Shown here: one piece after another, positions 45,001 to 57,604 of the stretch | Layout of the letters: every line of letters begins with the position of its first letter | How positions within the stretch are numbered: the stretch's first letter is position 1 | Origin: Siphonodentalium dalli | Taxonomy: Eukaryota; Mollusca; Scaphopoda; Gadilida; Siphonodentaliidae | Assembly (NCBI GenBank): GCA_032622095.1 | Contig: CP136064.1 | Location: 129,941,605 to 130,005,604, forward strand | DNA length: 64,000 bases | Reading direction: 5' to 3' | The notes under the pieces: generated by a model | What the model saw: the letters and a program-made list of their open reading frames with translations, nothing else | What the model was told of the DNA's origin: nothing | Database searches by the model: none | Position numbers and translations under genes: made by a program

Positions 45001-48000
45001 ATAAAGAGTAATCTGGGGTCGATAACACAAGGCGGATGTCCTGCTTATGAGTGGCATCGTTTTTCCAATACTCTGAATGTGCTCATGTTAGCAGAACCGT
45101 CTGCATACTATTTGGGGATATCTAAAACACCCATCATGCACCAGGTACTAATATGTGTGATAAGGGATTCTATGGTGCCAACGGTCACATCTTTAAGTGA
45201 GGTGTTTGTTTTCTCCTTGTTTTTTTTTGGCGAAATTAAACAATTGTCTATATCTCGATGTGGGAGGCCATGGATATAGATGGCATCCATCTGTTGCAGG
45301 CTCTGCTCGGAAACAACATGACGATTCAGTCAGGCGTGTGTCTCATGTGTGGGTCTCACACTATTTTAACGTATGACACGATGGATCCATATATATATAT
45401 CAGATTTATGAAGGCACTGACTCATTATGAGTGTTCATTTTTTCAAATGTGCTTGCTTCGGCGAACTTGAACAAATTCTCATTTCTAGGTATAGTGATTG
45501 ACAATTGACGTTGTCTTTCCTAATCAATTGTCAAAACATATGAACTCAGTTCTTGTCGCAAGAGTACCCCAGACAATCCTCAGAATAAACCAGATAGGCA
45601 GTATGTGGACACTCTCAAACCAGAATGGAATATGTTTCCAATATATACCTTTTAAGAACTCCAGGCTCCAATTCTTATTATTCATATTATGTACTTATTT
45701 CAGGGAATAAAACTGGCAAGTGAGTGCCCAGGCACTTTGCCCACCGAACAAATAAGCATCAACTACAATATTACCGAAAATTCTACCCAGACAGTTGGTA
45801 CTATTTGAGAAAACAACATCAGAACTATGCAGAATTGAAAATATTTACTTCATAATTTGGAACGAATCATCGTCGGCAAACAAATGACAACAATTTGACC
45901 AATGGGAGTCTCTCTATATAATAAATATGTACAAATTGCATTGTGTGCTGCCAATTAGGGCTGGGCGATATTGGCCCCAAAAAATATCGCGATATTATGG
46001 TGAAAACACAGCGATACACGATATTATCGCGATATTTTTTGGTATATAATAGTTGGTAAGTACAATGTATAATATATGCAATATTTCATGAATAAAGTTT
46101 GCACAATACATCCCTACGGTTTTATTTACATTTTGTGGGCTATGCAAAGTCGAGTAAATGTGTATTGAACAATTATCAGTAACATCACAGTATACATATG
46201 TATATAATGACCGCTCGTCTGCAACAATTGACAGTTTGCCGACAGAGAAAACAATAACTTTGAAACAAAGGATGTAATCATATAACAACGCCCACATGCG
46301 TTTTTGCATAAATTTTTAGAGTTATATCCCTTCGACCATAGCGCTCAACACCACACATTAAGCACCGCATTCGGTTTCAAATTTCCATTTTATTTATTCG
46401 TGAGACTATTTATTAGTGTTAGTTGGTAGCACCATGAGACATATACGATAGCCCTTGGAATTAGCGTGGGCAGTGCGGAGGCAAAAGCCGACGTGAAATG
46501 AATTTGCGTTGGCATTTTTTTCGCCGAGGAAAATAAATGTTCAATTAGTTTTGTGAATTTGACGTTTGTTCAAACATGTTCAATTAGTTTTATGAATTTG
46601 ACGTTTGTTGAATGCCATGATCCATACGGCACATGTCCACAAAATCATTTTACTCGCAATTTGCACACGTTGACACGATCAGCTGGTGTGGTCAATATAA
46701 AATCGGACATCGTAATCCGTCTCCAAGCAACCGGTTACAGTTGATAGAGCAAGCTGCACCAACTTGAAAGGAGGTCATTGTGTCAGTCGCATACACGCGA
46801 CATACCAATCTCACAATGTAGCCAACTGATGCTAGCGCTTTGATGTTTCCGACGAAGCATATCCAACTTGACAAGCACTTTTTTCGACTGCGTATTTTTG
46901 GGAATACTTGCTCTAACTTCCCTGTTTGTTGGGACCATATGATGGGTTTCAACCTACATGGAGAATATTACAACTTGGGACGGTATTACAATATTTTTAT
47001 TTCAGACGATATTATTGACGATATCAAAATTCAAACCGGCTATACCCGATATATCGTCATATCGCCCAGCACTACTGCCAATCTGGTTTAATGCCTCACG
47101 TTTAAGTGCATATTTTAACAATAATTCGCCATTTATATGAATTGCAATTTTCGTTAATCGTTTATCACAGTTATAGCCGACTACCGAGGGTGTGGTAAAT
47201 TGGACATTTGGATGGCCATCATGGGTGTTGTGTAAAATCTCGAAATACTCAATTCTATCAGCTTCATAGTTAAGATATTCCTTATAGGGACATTCAAGTC
47301 TATTGTAATCCGTTTAGCAAAAAATTGCCTATGCCAAAACCTGCTCAATTGCCTTGCTGGTTGAACTTTCTGAGGAAATGGGTATTTTAACTTTAAAGAT
47401 TGTCTATTCAGTTATTTGTGTACAAATAATATATGTGCCATTAATTCCCTCTCCGTGTGACACCTTGCCTCAGCGGACGCCTAGACTAATGGGAGACATC
47501 TAATTTTTCTGAAAATTTATTTAAAAACATGGCCACCAGCAGCATACACTCAGCCCATATGTATCACAGAAATGTTTTTAAAATTTACAAATGCTTTCGA
47601 TCAAAAACATGTATAAATTTAACTCTCTCCATGACTGAATAATTAGTTTTTCATTCGATTGATCCCAAACTTCACAAGGATTTTCAGGGTGACCTCTAGA
47701 TGGGAGCTATCAATGTTTTACCCTGAAAAACATGGCTGTATGTGGCAATCTTGAAATTGATCCCTTGGCACACCCTGCAGCCCACATTTATTGGAGAAAT
47801 GTTTTGAAAATATACAGGCTTGTTTAGGATTACTTCTAGATGCGGGCTATTAAATTTGAATGATTTTCAATCAAAAACATTAGTCCAGGAGATATGAGTT
47901 GAATGATTTTCAATCAAAAACATTAGTCCAGGAGATATGAGTCGACCTCTGCACCCCACCCCCCCCCCAAGAATCAACTACATGTACACCCCACTAATTA

Positions 48001-51000
48001 TCTTCCTTAACCCTCTGGCGAGTAGAGCGACATATATGTCGCCGTACGGTTCGCGAGTGGAACATATATGTCGTTTCAGGAAGTGTCATTATACCCCCCG
48101 CAACGAAGTTAGGGGGGGTATACTGGAGTCAGCTCGTCCGTCCGTCCGTCGTCTGTCGTCCGTCGTCCGTCCGTGGACACAAATTTGTCCGGAGTTTTTC
48201 TCAGTCGTTTTTTGATCAATTGTCGTGAAACTTGGCACAGACATCAACCACCATTGGAACCTGTGCACCTGCGATTATGACGTTTGTCGAACTTTTTTTC
48301 GTTGAGTTATCCCCCCTTTTTCGACTTAGAAATTTTTCGCAACATGTATACTTTTGTCCGAGCTTTTATTCCTACATTTTTCAGTCAATTTTTTAAAAAC
48401 GTGGCACAGATATTTAGTATCATGGGAACTTGTGCACCTGCGATTATGACGTCTGTCCGACATTTTTTGGTGGTGTTATTCCCCTTTTTCGACTTAGAAA
48501 TTTTTTCGCAACATACATAATTTTGTCCAAGCTTTTATTCCTACATTTTTCGGTCAATAGGTTTAAGATTAGGGTTATGGTTGTACACCTGCAATGGGAA
48601 CTGTTATTTTATTATTTTAACAAAATGTTTACTGACATGTGAAACATCTTAGTATTTTAAAAACAGGGGGGTATCCGTAGTCCCATTGGGACAGTCACAC
48701 TGCTAGTTTTATGTAGACATAACTTCAATAAATCATCTGATTTATAAATGATTCGTATAGGAGTTATTTTGATTATAAATATAATGTCCCAAATGTATAA
48801 GTGCAATCGATTATGATAACACGTTAACAGAACATGCACATAAATTAAAATGAATTATTGGATTCTTTTGACCCGAACTTGTTAATAATTATTGCTATGA
48901 TGTTGACGTTAAATTTACTCATGACATCATTTTCGCATGTTAGAGAAAAAAGTGGCCGCAGAGACTCCAGACAAAATGGCGGCCAAGATGGCAGCCGGAA
49001 TTGAAATTTGCTATATTTTTTTATATTTCACCACATATCGTTTGTCTCTGTGGGAAAACATGGGCATCTTGGAAGGCTTTTATACATTTATCTTATAGGT
49101 CATTTATGCACACAATGAGACCATAATATACATTCCTGACTGGACATTTTTGTGCAATATCACAATTTTTCCAAATGTCGGTATAATCTGGTCAAAGCCT
49201 AATCGACGCTAATAATGCAATGTCTGTTTCGAATCAGTGGGTGTTATTGTTATTATAACTCCACTTATGCATATATGTGTTGGAGATAGCTGGGGTAGGA
49301 TTCCTTTTATATCTGAGTTGAGGAAAAATTGCCTGTTTTTCACTTTAGTGTTGTGAGTTGGGAACACTGAGGCGAAGTACTGTCCTTATATAAGATCCAA
49401 CAAAATGGCGCCCACAATGGCATACAGAACTTGAAAAATCACTGAAAATCAGGCATAATCATATCGTTGGGCATTATTGTCATGACAACTCCATAAATAC
49501 GTACAGTTCAGTTGGAAATATTGAGATGATGTAATTACCTTACATCTCATGCAAGAATTGGTTTCCCAAATAGAAGATGGCAGACAAAATGGTGACCGGA
49601 ATTTGAAAACACACTTACATTCCTTTACTTTCTTACAATGGGCATTATTGTTACATGAATTTTATCCACAAACAGATTGATTGTATTTACTGTAACCATT
49701 TTCTGATTGCTGTTTATTCAGGTGGTAAGAGCGCCATTCTAACGGCCATTGTGGTTGGGCTCGGTGGTAAAGCAACAGCAACTAATAGAGGAAGTGCAGT
49801 CAGCTCATTTATAAAGAATGGAAAGCAGTGAGTACATAATGTGAGATCTAAGGTAATTTTGAATCTGTTGTATATTGCAGGTATTTAAGGTTTTGATGAG
49901 TAGTATCAGTAAAATCCCACCATGATGCCCATGGACATAGATGTCCATAAAAGATAGCTGATAGATTTCATGTGCTTTATTTCTCCCAATAAAGTGTCAC
50001 TGACACATTTTTAGCTCAACTTGACAGTCAAGTTTGAACTATTGTTATCGGTTGGTGTCTGTGCGTCAATGATCCGTCAACAATTTCCGTTAGCAAATCC
50101 TACAGGTCACATCTCTCATCCGATTGTTACCATATTTCATATGGATCTTCAGGGTGACCTCTAGATGGGAGCCCTAATATTTTCCGAATTCATTAAAAAA
50201 CAATTTGTAATGAAAAAAATGACCTGCGGCAGCCATCTTGGATATTACTCTTTGCATGACTAAATGTCTGATGTGTCATAATTTTCAATCGTTTTTTTCT
50301 GGATTTTCTGTTTTAGAGTTATTCATCTTTGTTTATCTGGAACAATTTGTTTTTTTTTGTCTGTCCGAGCAGTTATTTCAACCACTGGTTGACGAATCTG
50401 AATAAAATTTGGTATTGATGTTCACTACTATGAGGGCAATCAATTGAGTGTTCAATCTTTTTATTGAATTTTCAATCATTTTTTTTTTTCGGTTTTCCAT
50501 TCTATAGTTATTCATGTCTATATATTTGGAAGTGTTGGTTTTATGTCCATATCTCCACCACCGGTTAACTGATATCAATGAAATGTGGTATGGATATTCA
50601 CTATTATGATGGCAATCAATTGAGTCTTTAATCGTTTTGTTCATGTTTTCCCTCTACAGTTATTTATCTTTGTTTATATGAAAATGTTGTGGGTTTTTTT
50701 CCTGTCCAAGCAGATGTCTCACCCATACTTGGTTGGTTTGAATTTGCCACCGTGGGAGTATGCCAGCACCATCGGTATAACTCTTGTTGTAAGAGGGGGG
50801 TGCAGCCAACTTGAAAACTACAGGCTTTCTGAGAATTGGCCCACTGACTATGAATCATGCAGAAACTTTTCTCTTTGAGTTTCATTTCATCTCTCTATAT
50901 ACAAGCTTTCTTCTCATATGATTAATGCATAGATCTGTGGCTGTGTGCAATGCAATAGTGGTCACATCTCTGTCATCCACTGGTCAACATTCAAGTCAAA

Positions 51001-51514
51001 ATCTTTCAGGACAGCAACAGTTGAGATAACATTAAAGAATCATGGCCCAGATGCTTACAAAGCCTCAGAATATGGGGAGTCCATCATCACTGAGAGGAGG
51101 CTATCTATAGATGGATCTAGTCAATACAAAATCAAGTCAGAAAAAGGTAAGACTTTCATTGCTTAACCCTTTCTTTATTGAATACTCATTGATGAGTAGT
51201 TCCCTTAGGAAATATTCAGATAAGTTCAACAATTAGCTATAGGTTGTTTGTTGAACTTATTATCTGAACATTCATACCAATGGAAAAATCCTTCTGTAAT
51301 ACAAGTATCTGTTCATCTGTCACCTGCTTAAATTTCTTAATGAACATCCCTCAAGACGAATTATAGATAATTCCAGGAAATCTTCAGATAATATGTTCAA
51401 AAATTGGTTGAAATTATTACCCCCCCCCCCCCTCAATGAATAGAAATAGGCTGTTTGTTGAACTTTTTATGTAAACATTTCCAACCAATGAATTTAAATC
51501 TTTTGCTCTTTATT

Positions 51515-51550
<36 letters not shown>

Positions 51551-54500
51551 CAAACAAAGTGGGATATAGTGGGCTCCGTCTATGAGTCTGTGCTAACGAA
51601 AGGGTTTTATGGGCATTGGACTTCGGTATATACATGGTTTAGGGGCTATTTGGTTGATGAGCTTAATCCCTTAAGCCTTTTTATACGCCCTTTTGAAAAA
51701 AAGGCCGTATTATAGTATTGGTCCGTCCGTCCGGGCGTCCGGGCGGGCGTCCGGGCAGGCGTCCGTCCGTTAACCTGTTGTCCGGATGATAACTTTAGTT
51801 AGAGTCAACCAAATTTAATAAAATTTGGTATGTGGGTTTATTAGCCGAAAAGTAAGTTCAAGTTCGAATTTGGATTCCGCCCGCCAATTTTCACCGGAGT
51901 TATGCCCCTTATTTGACGTTTTTTGACTTACAAAATCCTTGAAATTGTTGTCCGGATGATAACTTTAGTATAGTTTATCGGAATGAATCCAAATTTGGTA
52001 TATTACTTTCTGACATATTACATGTCAAGTTCGAACTTGGGTTCTGTCCGACCATTTTTGGCAGAGTTATGCCCCTTTTTCGACTCAGAAAATTCAGTTT
52101 TTCTTATGTTTTTTGGTTTCCGGATGATAACTCGATTTTGGAATGTTTATACACAAAACCCGTTTTTTTGTGGATTACATATATCAAAATACAGCTCAAG
52201 TCCGAATTTCGTTTTAGTCCGATAATTTTTGCGAGAGTTATGGCCCCTTTTTTGACGTAATTTGACTTAGAAAATCCCTGAAATTTGTTGTCCGGATGAT
52301 AACTTTAGTTAGAGAACCGATTTCAATCAAATTTGGTAGGTAGGTTTATTAGGGTTTATTTGGGTTCCGTCCGCCAATTTTCACCTGAGTTATGCCCCTT
52401 ATAACTTTAGTTAGAGTGAACCGATTTCAATCAAATTTGGTAGGTAGGTTTATTAGGGTTTATTTGGGTTCCGTCCGCCAATTTTCACCTGAGTTATGCC
52501 CCTTATTTGACGTAATTTGACTTAGAAAATCCCTGAAATTTGTTGTCCGGATGATAACTTTACTAGAGCTTATCGGATTCAATGATAATTTGGTATATTA
52601 CTTTATCCCACCAAAACACAGGTCGAGTTCAAATTTGAGTTCCGTCCGCCAATTTTTACCAGAGTTATGCCCCTTTTTTTGACCAGTTTCCGCCGACCCA
52701 AGAGAGGGCGTATATTGCACGCCCAGCGTAGCTCTTGTTGACCAATAACTGTTGTTTGGGGTCTTTAAATCTTTCAAACACAACTTTCTAAAAAATACGA
52801 AAGGTTGGACCAAGTCTGATGTCCATACTGTCCTTGCATACTGGACAACCTGATTGGGGGCTTAAGTTCATTAACCCTGGACATTCCTAATCATATATCT
52901 ACATATAATCTTTATTTTCCTCCAATAATGAAGAGTTACATAACACAGCTATATACACATTATCTCTTTTGATGCCAAACGCGCATTTATGCAAATTGAC
53001 ATACGCCAAAGGGTGTCCATGGTCTAGGATGTGTCATCGTGGGGGTGTACCAGCACCCGAGGTTCAATGTCTTGTTGTCCGCGTGCATCCGTCCATGGTT
53101 TCCGGATGATAACTTTAGTTTCGGTTATTAGATCAAAAGCAAATTTCATATGTGAGTTTATCAAACCAAAATACAGGTCAAGTTCGAATATGGGGTTGCT
53201 CCGCCCGTTGTTGCGAGAGTTATGACCCTTTTTTTACTTAGAATCTTGTAATTTTCTGGTTTCCGGATGATAACTTTAGTTTGTGTAATCATATCTGAAC
53301 CAAATTTGGTATGTGAGTTTATCAGCCCTATATACAGGTCAAGTTCGAATATGGGTTTGCTCCGCCCATTGTTGCGAGAGTTATGGCCCTTTTTTTACTT
53401 AGAATCTTGTAATTTTCTGGTACCCGGATGATAACTTCAGTTTGTGTGATCATATCTGAACCAAATTTTGTATGAGTTTATCAGCCATATATACAGGTCA
53501 AGTTCGAATACGGGTTTGCTCCGCTCATTTTTGCAAGAGTTATGGCCCTTTTTTTACTTAGAATCTTGTAATTTTCTGGTTTCCGGATGATAACTTCAGT
53601 TTGTGTGATCATATCTGAACCAAATTTTGTATGTGAGTTTATCAGCCCTATATACAGGTCAAGTTCTCGAATATGGGTTTGCTCCGCCCATTTTTGCGAG
53701 AGTTGTGGCCCTTTTTCAACTTGGAATCCTGTCAATTTCTGGTTTCCGGATGATAACTTTAGTTTGTGTGATCATATCTGAACCAAATTTTGTATGTGAG
53801 TTTATCAGCCCTACATACAGGTCAAGTTCGAATATGGGTTTACTCAAATTTAGTATGATAGTTTATCCACCATTTCAGGGGACACTGGTTGGATTGTTCT
53901 GAAATTTAATATCGTATTTAGGGTCCTTGTTATTTTTTTCAGAAAAGCCGATGCCCCCAATGAAGCCACTTTTTCGGGGGACACTGGCCGGATGGCCTTT
54001 TATTATCATAAATATGCTTGTATTAGAGCCCTGGGAATTCAGGAAAATTTGCCAAGGGAATAAAATGTTTTGCCTAGGCAATTTTCACTTTTGCCTAGGC
54101 ATTTTTCAATAAAGTGATTTTTTCATTTAATTTAGTGCTCACAAGGTAAACTAACATGTTTTGATAATTTAATTGTCCAACCGCCTCTTTATTAAATTAA
54201 TACTCTCTGTGTATCATTTAATAGTTTTGTCTTTTTTTCAGGGCATGTATTGTCAACAAAACGTGATGAGCTTTCAACTATTCTTGAACGGTTCAACATC
54301 CAAGTTGATAACCCTGTTGCTATTCTCAATCAAGATACTAGTCGGAATTTCCTGCATTCTGTCAATAACCATGACAAGTATAAGGTAAATCTATGTTCAG
54401 AAAAATATCTCTGGATTGTTCTCAGACTGTTTATTTTTCAAAATAAATGACATAGACTCTAAAAACATAACAATAATTTTCCTCATGGTTTTTGGTGTAT

Positions 54501-55517
54501 TCGTTGACTCTCCAAGTAAGGCTGTCCAGTACTAACAGTGGGTTTAGATATAATTATTATGGAAGTACCACAAATAAGCCATGGAGATGATTATACTTAA
54601 CCAAGAGGAGTACAGATAATCACATTGATACTGATGACGTTGTAAATTTTGTTGGTGTTCATTTCTTTAAATATGGAAGCAAAGGTCAATTAAAAAAAAC
54701 TAAATTCAATGACTATTTATTTTGGTTTCTGCAACAAGCTAAGGCTGTACTGCATTTCCAATTTAAAATATCGTGATAGTTTGGAACTATCACCATTATA
54801 TTCCGGTGTATCGTGCACAGGACTGCTTGTGCAAAAACATAGTTATTCTATGCTGAATTTTTCTATATTCGCATACAATCAGGTAACTTGTGTGTTGTCA
54901 CTGTTGACAATGACAACCACATATAGGTTGTATGATAAACCATATTAAAACATAAAATGTCAGGCTTTTTGTCCTTTTCCTTACACCACCGGTCCCAGGG
55001 CATATACAACAATATGAATTTGCAGGTGAGTATCTCCAATACCTGTTTGCTGGCAACATGGCATTCCATTTTCAGCAGGGGTATCTGTGTATATCAGAAT
55101 GTCCCCAACTGTATTATTGTGATGGAACATTCCAGTGAATCCAGTACTATGCGCTGAAGATTTGAATACAAAATGAAATGTATTCATACTTGTATCAATG
55201 CAAAAGAACAAAAAAGAACTTTGAGACAATGGTGTGGCTCCATGCAGATGTCTACTCAAGTTTAACAAAGCAAGTTTATTATTTTTTATGGTAAAATAAA
55301 ATGGTTTGAGATAATTTGCGTTACTACATTAGATGGTATATCAGTCGGGGAAATAACAAATAAAAATGAAACCTGCCTTTTTTGGCCTTAGCTTATTTTA
55401 CTTCTCTCTCTTTAGTTCTTTTTGAAGGCCACACAACTAGAACAGATGTCAACGCAGTATAACATGGCAGTAAGGAAACTAGCTCATGCCAGAGACATGA
55501 TAGAATACCATGAGAAG
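41925..55517 (+). CDS. SMC6: SMC6, first six coding exons (gene truncated by window edge)
   Basis: SMC6 is the kleisin-pairing ATPase subunit of the SMC5/6 complex, which acts on chromosomes in repair, replication and restriction of extrachromosomal DNA. Six exons join in frame into 244 codons: 41925-42050, 42374-42491, 49722-49827, 51010-51146, 54242-54384, 55416-55517, all with GT-AG introns. The product has a basic N-terminal tail (residues 1-40), the Walker A box GRNGSGKS at residues 78-85, GLGGKA and SFIK segments, a NFMCHNQL block, the FNIQVDNP segment, and the KATQLEQM start of the coiled coil. All align by memory with the N-terminal head of animal SMC6 rather than SMC5. The full protein is about 1,090 residues in vertebrates, so about three quarters lies beyond the window. 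Introns 2, 4 and 6 are swollen by repeats. Confidence 0.93.
42374..42491 (+). CDS. SMC6: SMC6 coding exon 2
   Basis: Acceptor ttttacag, donor gtaagt, ends after one base of a codon. Encodes the first head strands ([18 protein letters not shown]) up to GRNG, the first half of the Walker A box. Confidence 0.93.
42520..43275. mobile_element. Foldback in SMC6 intron 2
   Basis: 'gcgaaatactgtgtttcatc...accattatttgtatgacatgagtta' at 42518-42583 is answered inverted by 43205-43272. Arms are about 65 bp with indels. No target duplication resolved. Confidence 0.6.
43395..43622. mobile_element. Hairpin MITE with ~100-bp arms
   Basis: Nearly perfect inverted arms: 'ggggataacagtgtggtg', 'gatttcggaaaggtacatgg', 'cgaatatactgtggcaaa' and 'ttaatgggc' all reappear inverted after a small loop centred near 43505 (gacggcggagccgga). 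The innermost 60 bp of each arm differ at only a few positions, so this is a recent or gene-converted hairpin. Confidence 0.75.
45956..47074. mobile_element. hAT-type element in SMC6 intron 2, TSD CTGCCAAT
   Basis: Starts TAGGGCTGGGCGATAT and ends ATATCGCCCAGCACTA; exact duplication CTGCCAAT at 45948-45955 and 47075-47082. Subterminal DNA is rich in ATATCG words at both ends. A 36-bp direct duplication (near 46538 and 46577) is inside. No transposase. The GGGCTGGGCGATA end is a common hAT pattern in animals. Confidence 0.88.
47200..48650. repeat. Molluscan-type interspersed repeats in intron 2
   Basis: Contains a direct duplication of 43-45 bp ('ttgaatgattttcaatcaaa', 47854-47941), a 'taccccccgcaacgaagttagg' start near 48093 followed by a TCCGTCCGTC tract, and repeats of 'cccctttttcgacttagaaatttt' (48306, 48480). 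I recognise the phrases from interspersed repeats of molluscs. Confidence 0.65.
49722..49827 (+). CDS. SMC6: SMC6 coding exon 3
   Basis: Acceptor tttattcag, donor gtgagt. Completes the Walker A (SGKS) and adds [20 protein letters not shown], the P-loop helix and following turn. Confidence 0.93.
50010..50700. repeat. Repeat in SMC6 intron 3
   Basis: Phrases 'ttagctcaacttgacagtca', 'ccgattgttaccatatttcatatgg' and two near-copies of 'ggttgacgaatctgaataaaatttggtattgatgttcactactatga' (about 50390 and 50565) mark an interspersed repeat with internal duplication. Confidence 0.55.
51010..51146 (+). CDS. SMC6: SMC6 coding exon 4
   Basis: Acceptor ctttcag, donor gtaaga. Encodes [21 protein letters not shown]...[18 protein letters not shown], the beta-strand part of the head that corresponds to the ITLRN.G.DA..YG..I...I..DG segment of animal SMC6. 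Confidence 0.93.
51516..51549. repeat. Run of 34 C in SMC6 intron 4
   Basis: An uninterrupted C tract (51516-51549), with a shorter one at 51420-51432. The length may not be exact, because homopolymers are hard to sequence. Confidence 0.8.
51670..52735. repeat. Interspersed repeat with 'tacgcccttttgaaaa' start
   Basis: Starts 'tttatacgcccttttgaaaa' followed by a GTCCGTCCG-rich tract and ends near 'gagggcgtatattgcacgcc'. Inside, units with 'ttgtccggatgataacttta', 'aaatttggta' and 'gagttatgcccctt' recur every 150-200 bp. A 105-bp stretch is duplicated almost exactly (52300-52398 and 52404-52503). The pattern is one I know from molluscan genomes. Confidence 0.7.
53095..53860. repeat. ~160-bp tandem units in SMC6 intron 4
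   Basis: Five units from 'ttccggatgataacttt(c)agttt' through 'aggtcaagttcgaatatggg' to 'gcgagagttatggccc'. Starts are near 53100, 53268, 53425, 53580 and 53742. Units are 85-95 percent alike by eye. Open frames on both strands follow the repeat and are not genes. Confidence 0.8.
54242..54384 (+). CDS. SMC6: SMC6 coding exon 5
   Basis: Acceptor tttttttcag, donor gtaaat, ends in phase 0. Encodes [31 protein letters not shown], the most conserved segment of the SMC6 N-terminal head. Confidence 0.95.
55416..55517 (+). CDS. SMC6: SMC6 coding exon 6
   Basis: Acceptor tctttag, donor gtatac. Encodes [11 protein letters not shown]... and a charged helix where the coiled coil begins. The next exon was not found before 64000, so intron 6 is longer than 8.4 kb. 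Confidence 0.92.
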
Positions 55518-56684
55518 GTATACATATATATATATACATATAGCTACAACTTCATTTTCTATGGTAATATATCTTTAGGTTCTAAAATAGCTAATATGTT
55601 TAAATAGAATAGTTTCATTATGATGGAAGTGTTTGGTGAGCAAATTAATTTAATTACAACAGCATGCTATGATTTGGAATATTGCTACCAGTATCGGGTT
55701 GCAAATAATCAACAATATTTCTTACTACAAATGTATTTTTCTGTTGAATTTTCTCACTGAAATGTTTTCTCAAGGAATTATTTTCATTTTCAAATATAAT
55801 GGTGCTGATTGAAAACTGATATAAATTTTTTTGCAATTTATATTTGTGATTCGCCAGCATTGTGCTTCCAGTTAGTTTGTGTATTTTGTTAATTGAGTAT
55901 GATGGTATGTTTCCAGTTCGTTTGTCTATATTGTTAATTGAGTATGATGGTATGTTTCCAGTTAGTTTGTCTTTATTTATAAAGTTAAGGGTTGATTTCG
56001 GTAAATTATGTAATTCACACCTATATATTTTTAAAACAGTCGAAGTCTTCATAATACATTATTGACTATTTTACCGACCCGAATGGTTAAATATATTAGA
56101 TAGATATCATAGGACAAGACCATTCTACTTATTTCGGCATTTGAATGGAGTTTTGGGACAATTTCTCCAAACTTACAGTTTTTATACTATACCTATTCTA
56201 AATCTTTAATTATATAAAACTGTGTTAAATATAATGTGTGTATCTGATTATATCAACAGAATCGAATACAAGTCTCATATTAGTGAGGTATGATCATCAT
56301 ATCTCTAAAAAATAGTACCAAACACGTGGCTTCAGGGGTCGCCATTTTTACGAACATGAGGTCGATCGTTGCCACGAAGATTACACACGTGACTTTCTAT
56401 GGAAGACAGGTGTAGCAATCATACACATGTATCTGAAGCAGCGACACCAACACGTCCCTGTGATATTTTGTTTGATCGAAATAAATCAGTGATTTACCAC
56501 GTCAATCCAAAAGCTTACTTTATAATACAAAGATTAGATAATCGACAAAAGGACTGTGGTAATTTCGCAATTGAGGTGTGGAATTTTATGAAAAATATGT
56601 ATATCATACCGGTACATTAAGTATGAATCAGGCATCAATTATATTAGTGTGAGCCTTTTATTCGCAATGTGCGTGATGCAATAT

Positions 56685-56890
56685 CATTATACGCACCCAT
56701 TTAAACAATGTATCCAGGGTTCCAGACCTCCAGTTACAACAACAACATAAACAATGTGATTTGCATGCTTTGTATAGTGTTGACAAAAAAATGTTGAAAA
56801 CGAAATATTACTTATAAATAGTACAGAGGCCAGGCAAGAAAAAAATAATTTCGTCGACATCAGAATGTATATAACTGAAACTATTTTTTT
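56685..56890. repeat. Left flank repeat of the antisense transposon gene
   Basis: 'cgcacccatttaaacaatgt...acaacaacaacataaac' is repeated in the same direction at 61577-61650. The next part (56815-56890, 'tagtacagaggcc...gtcgacatcagaatgtatat') is repeated inverted at 61478-61555. So the two flanks share DNA in mixed orientation, as after rearrangement of a foldback end. Confidence 0.55.
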
Positions 56891-57604
56891 CTATTAGGCA
56901 GTGTATCTGTGGACCATCCAATACCGGTAGTCAACAGTTTAAGGTGTGCGGCGACTTTTTTTGGTCAAATATGTAGATTTGACGTCCAAAAAACACTATT
57001 TTTAATAAAAAGTTATTTATCCAAATTTTTGAATACTTAGAACATCCAAATTGTTTTCATGTGTAATACTATGGATATTCTACCTGAAAATGCATCCAAA
57101 TAATTTAATAATTTAGTATAAATTTTTTTTTACTAAAAAAGTTCAATTATTTGGAAAAAAATATCAGATATTTGGATATTTTTCAAACTTAAAATTATTT
57201 TTTCCCCAAGAATTTTTTATCCTTACATGGAGTTTATGGTCTCAAAATTTGGCTTGATTTATTCCCTTAATAATAGGATAGAATATAATGTCACACATAC
57301 AATAGTTTGAACATTATTAGAAATATACTACCCCTCCCCCTAAAAAAAATAAAAATCCCGAAATTTTCTATATTTTGGTATAATCCGATAAAACATAAAA
57401 ATATGTATAATAGGTCATTCCTGGAAGTCTGCTTATATTTATATCAGATTGTGGTGGGTTCATTGAATAACAACGTCACTTCAAACAATGTGACTATTCA
57501 CTAAAATATGCAAATTTGATACAAAATTGTTTGAATTTGAGATTCATAATTTATATTTTCATTTTAAAATTTGAATACCAGAATCTCACATTGTTTTAAA
57601 CAGT

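Larger units (their letters stand above)
42492..49721 (+). other. SMC6 intron 2 (7.2 kb)
   Basis: A long intron filled by two foldbacks (42520-43275, 43395-43622), a hAT element (45956-47074) and molluscan-type repeats (47.2-48.65 kb). Stretches 43630-45940 and 48660-49700 hold no recognisable feature. The second has several 'aaaatggcggccaagatggcagcc'-like phrases. Confidence 0.75.

Noticed and set aside
50678-50878. An extra SMC6 exon in intron 3
   Set aside because: The translation does not resemble SMC6, and exons 3 and 4 join in frame without it.
53095-53902. Small proteins encoded in SMC6 intron 4
   Set aside because: The frames are repeated because the DNA is a tandem repeat of about 160 bp; the same peptide occurs several times with stops.
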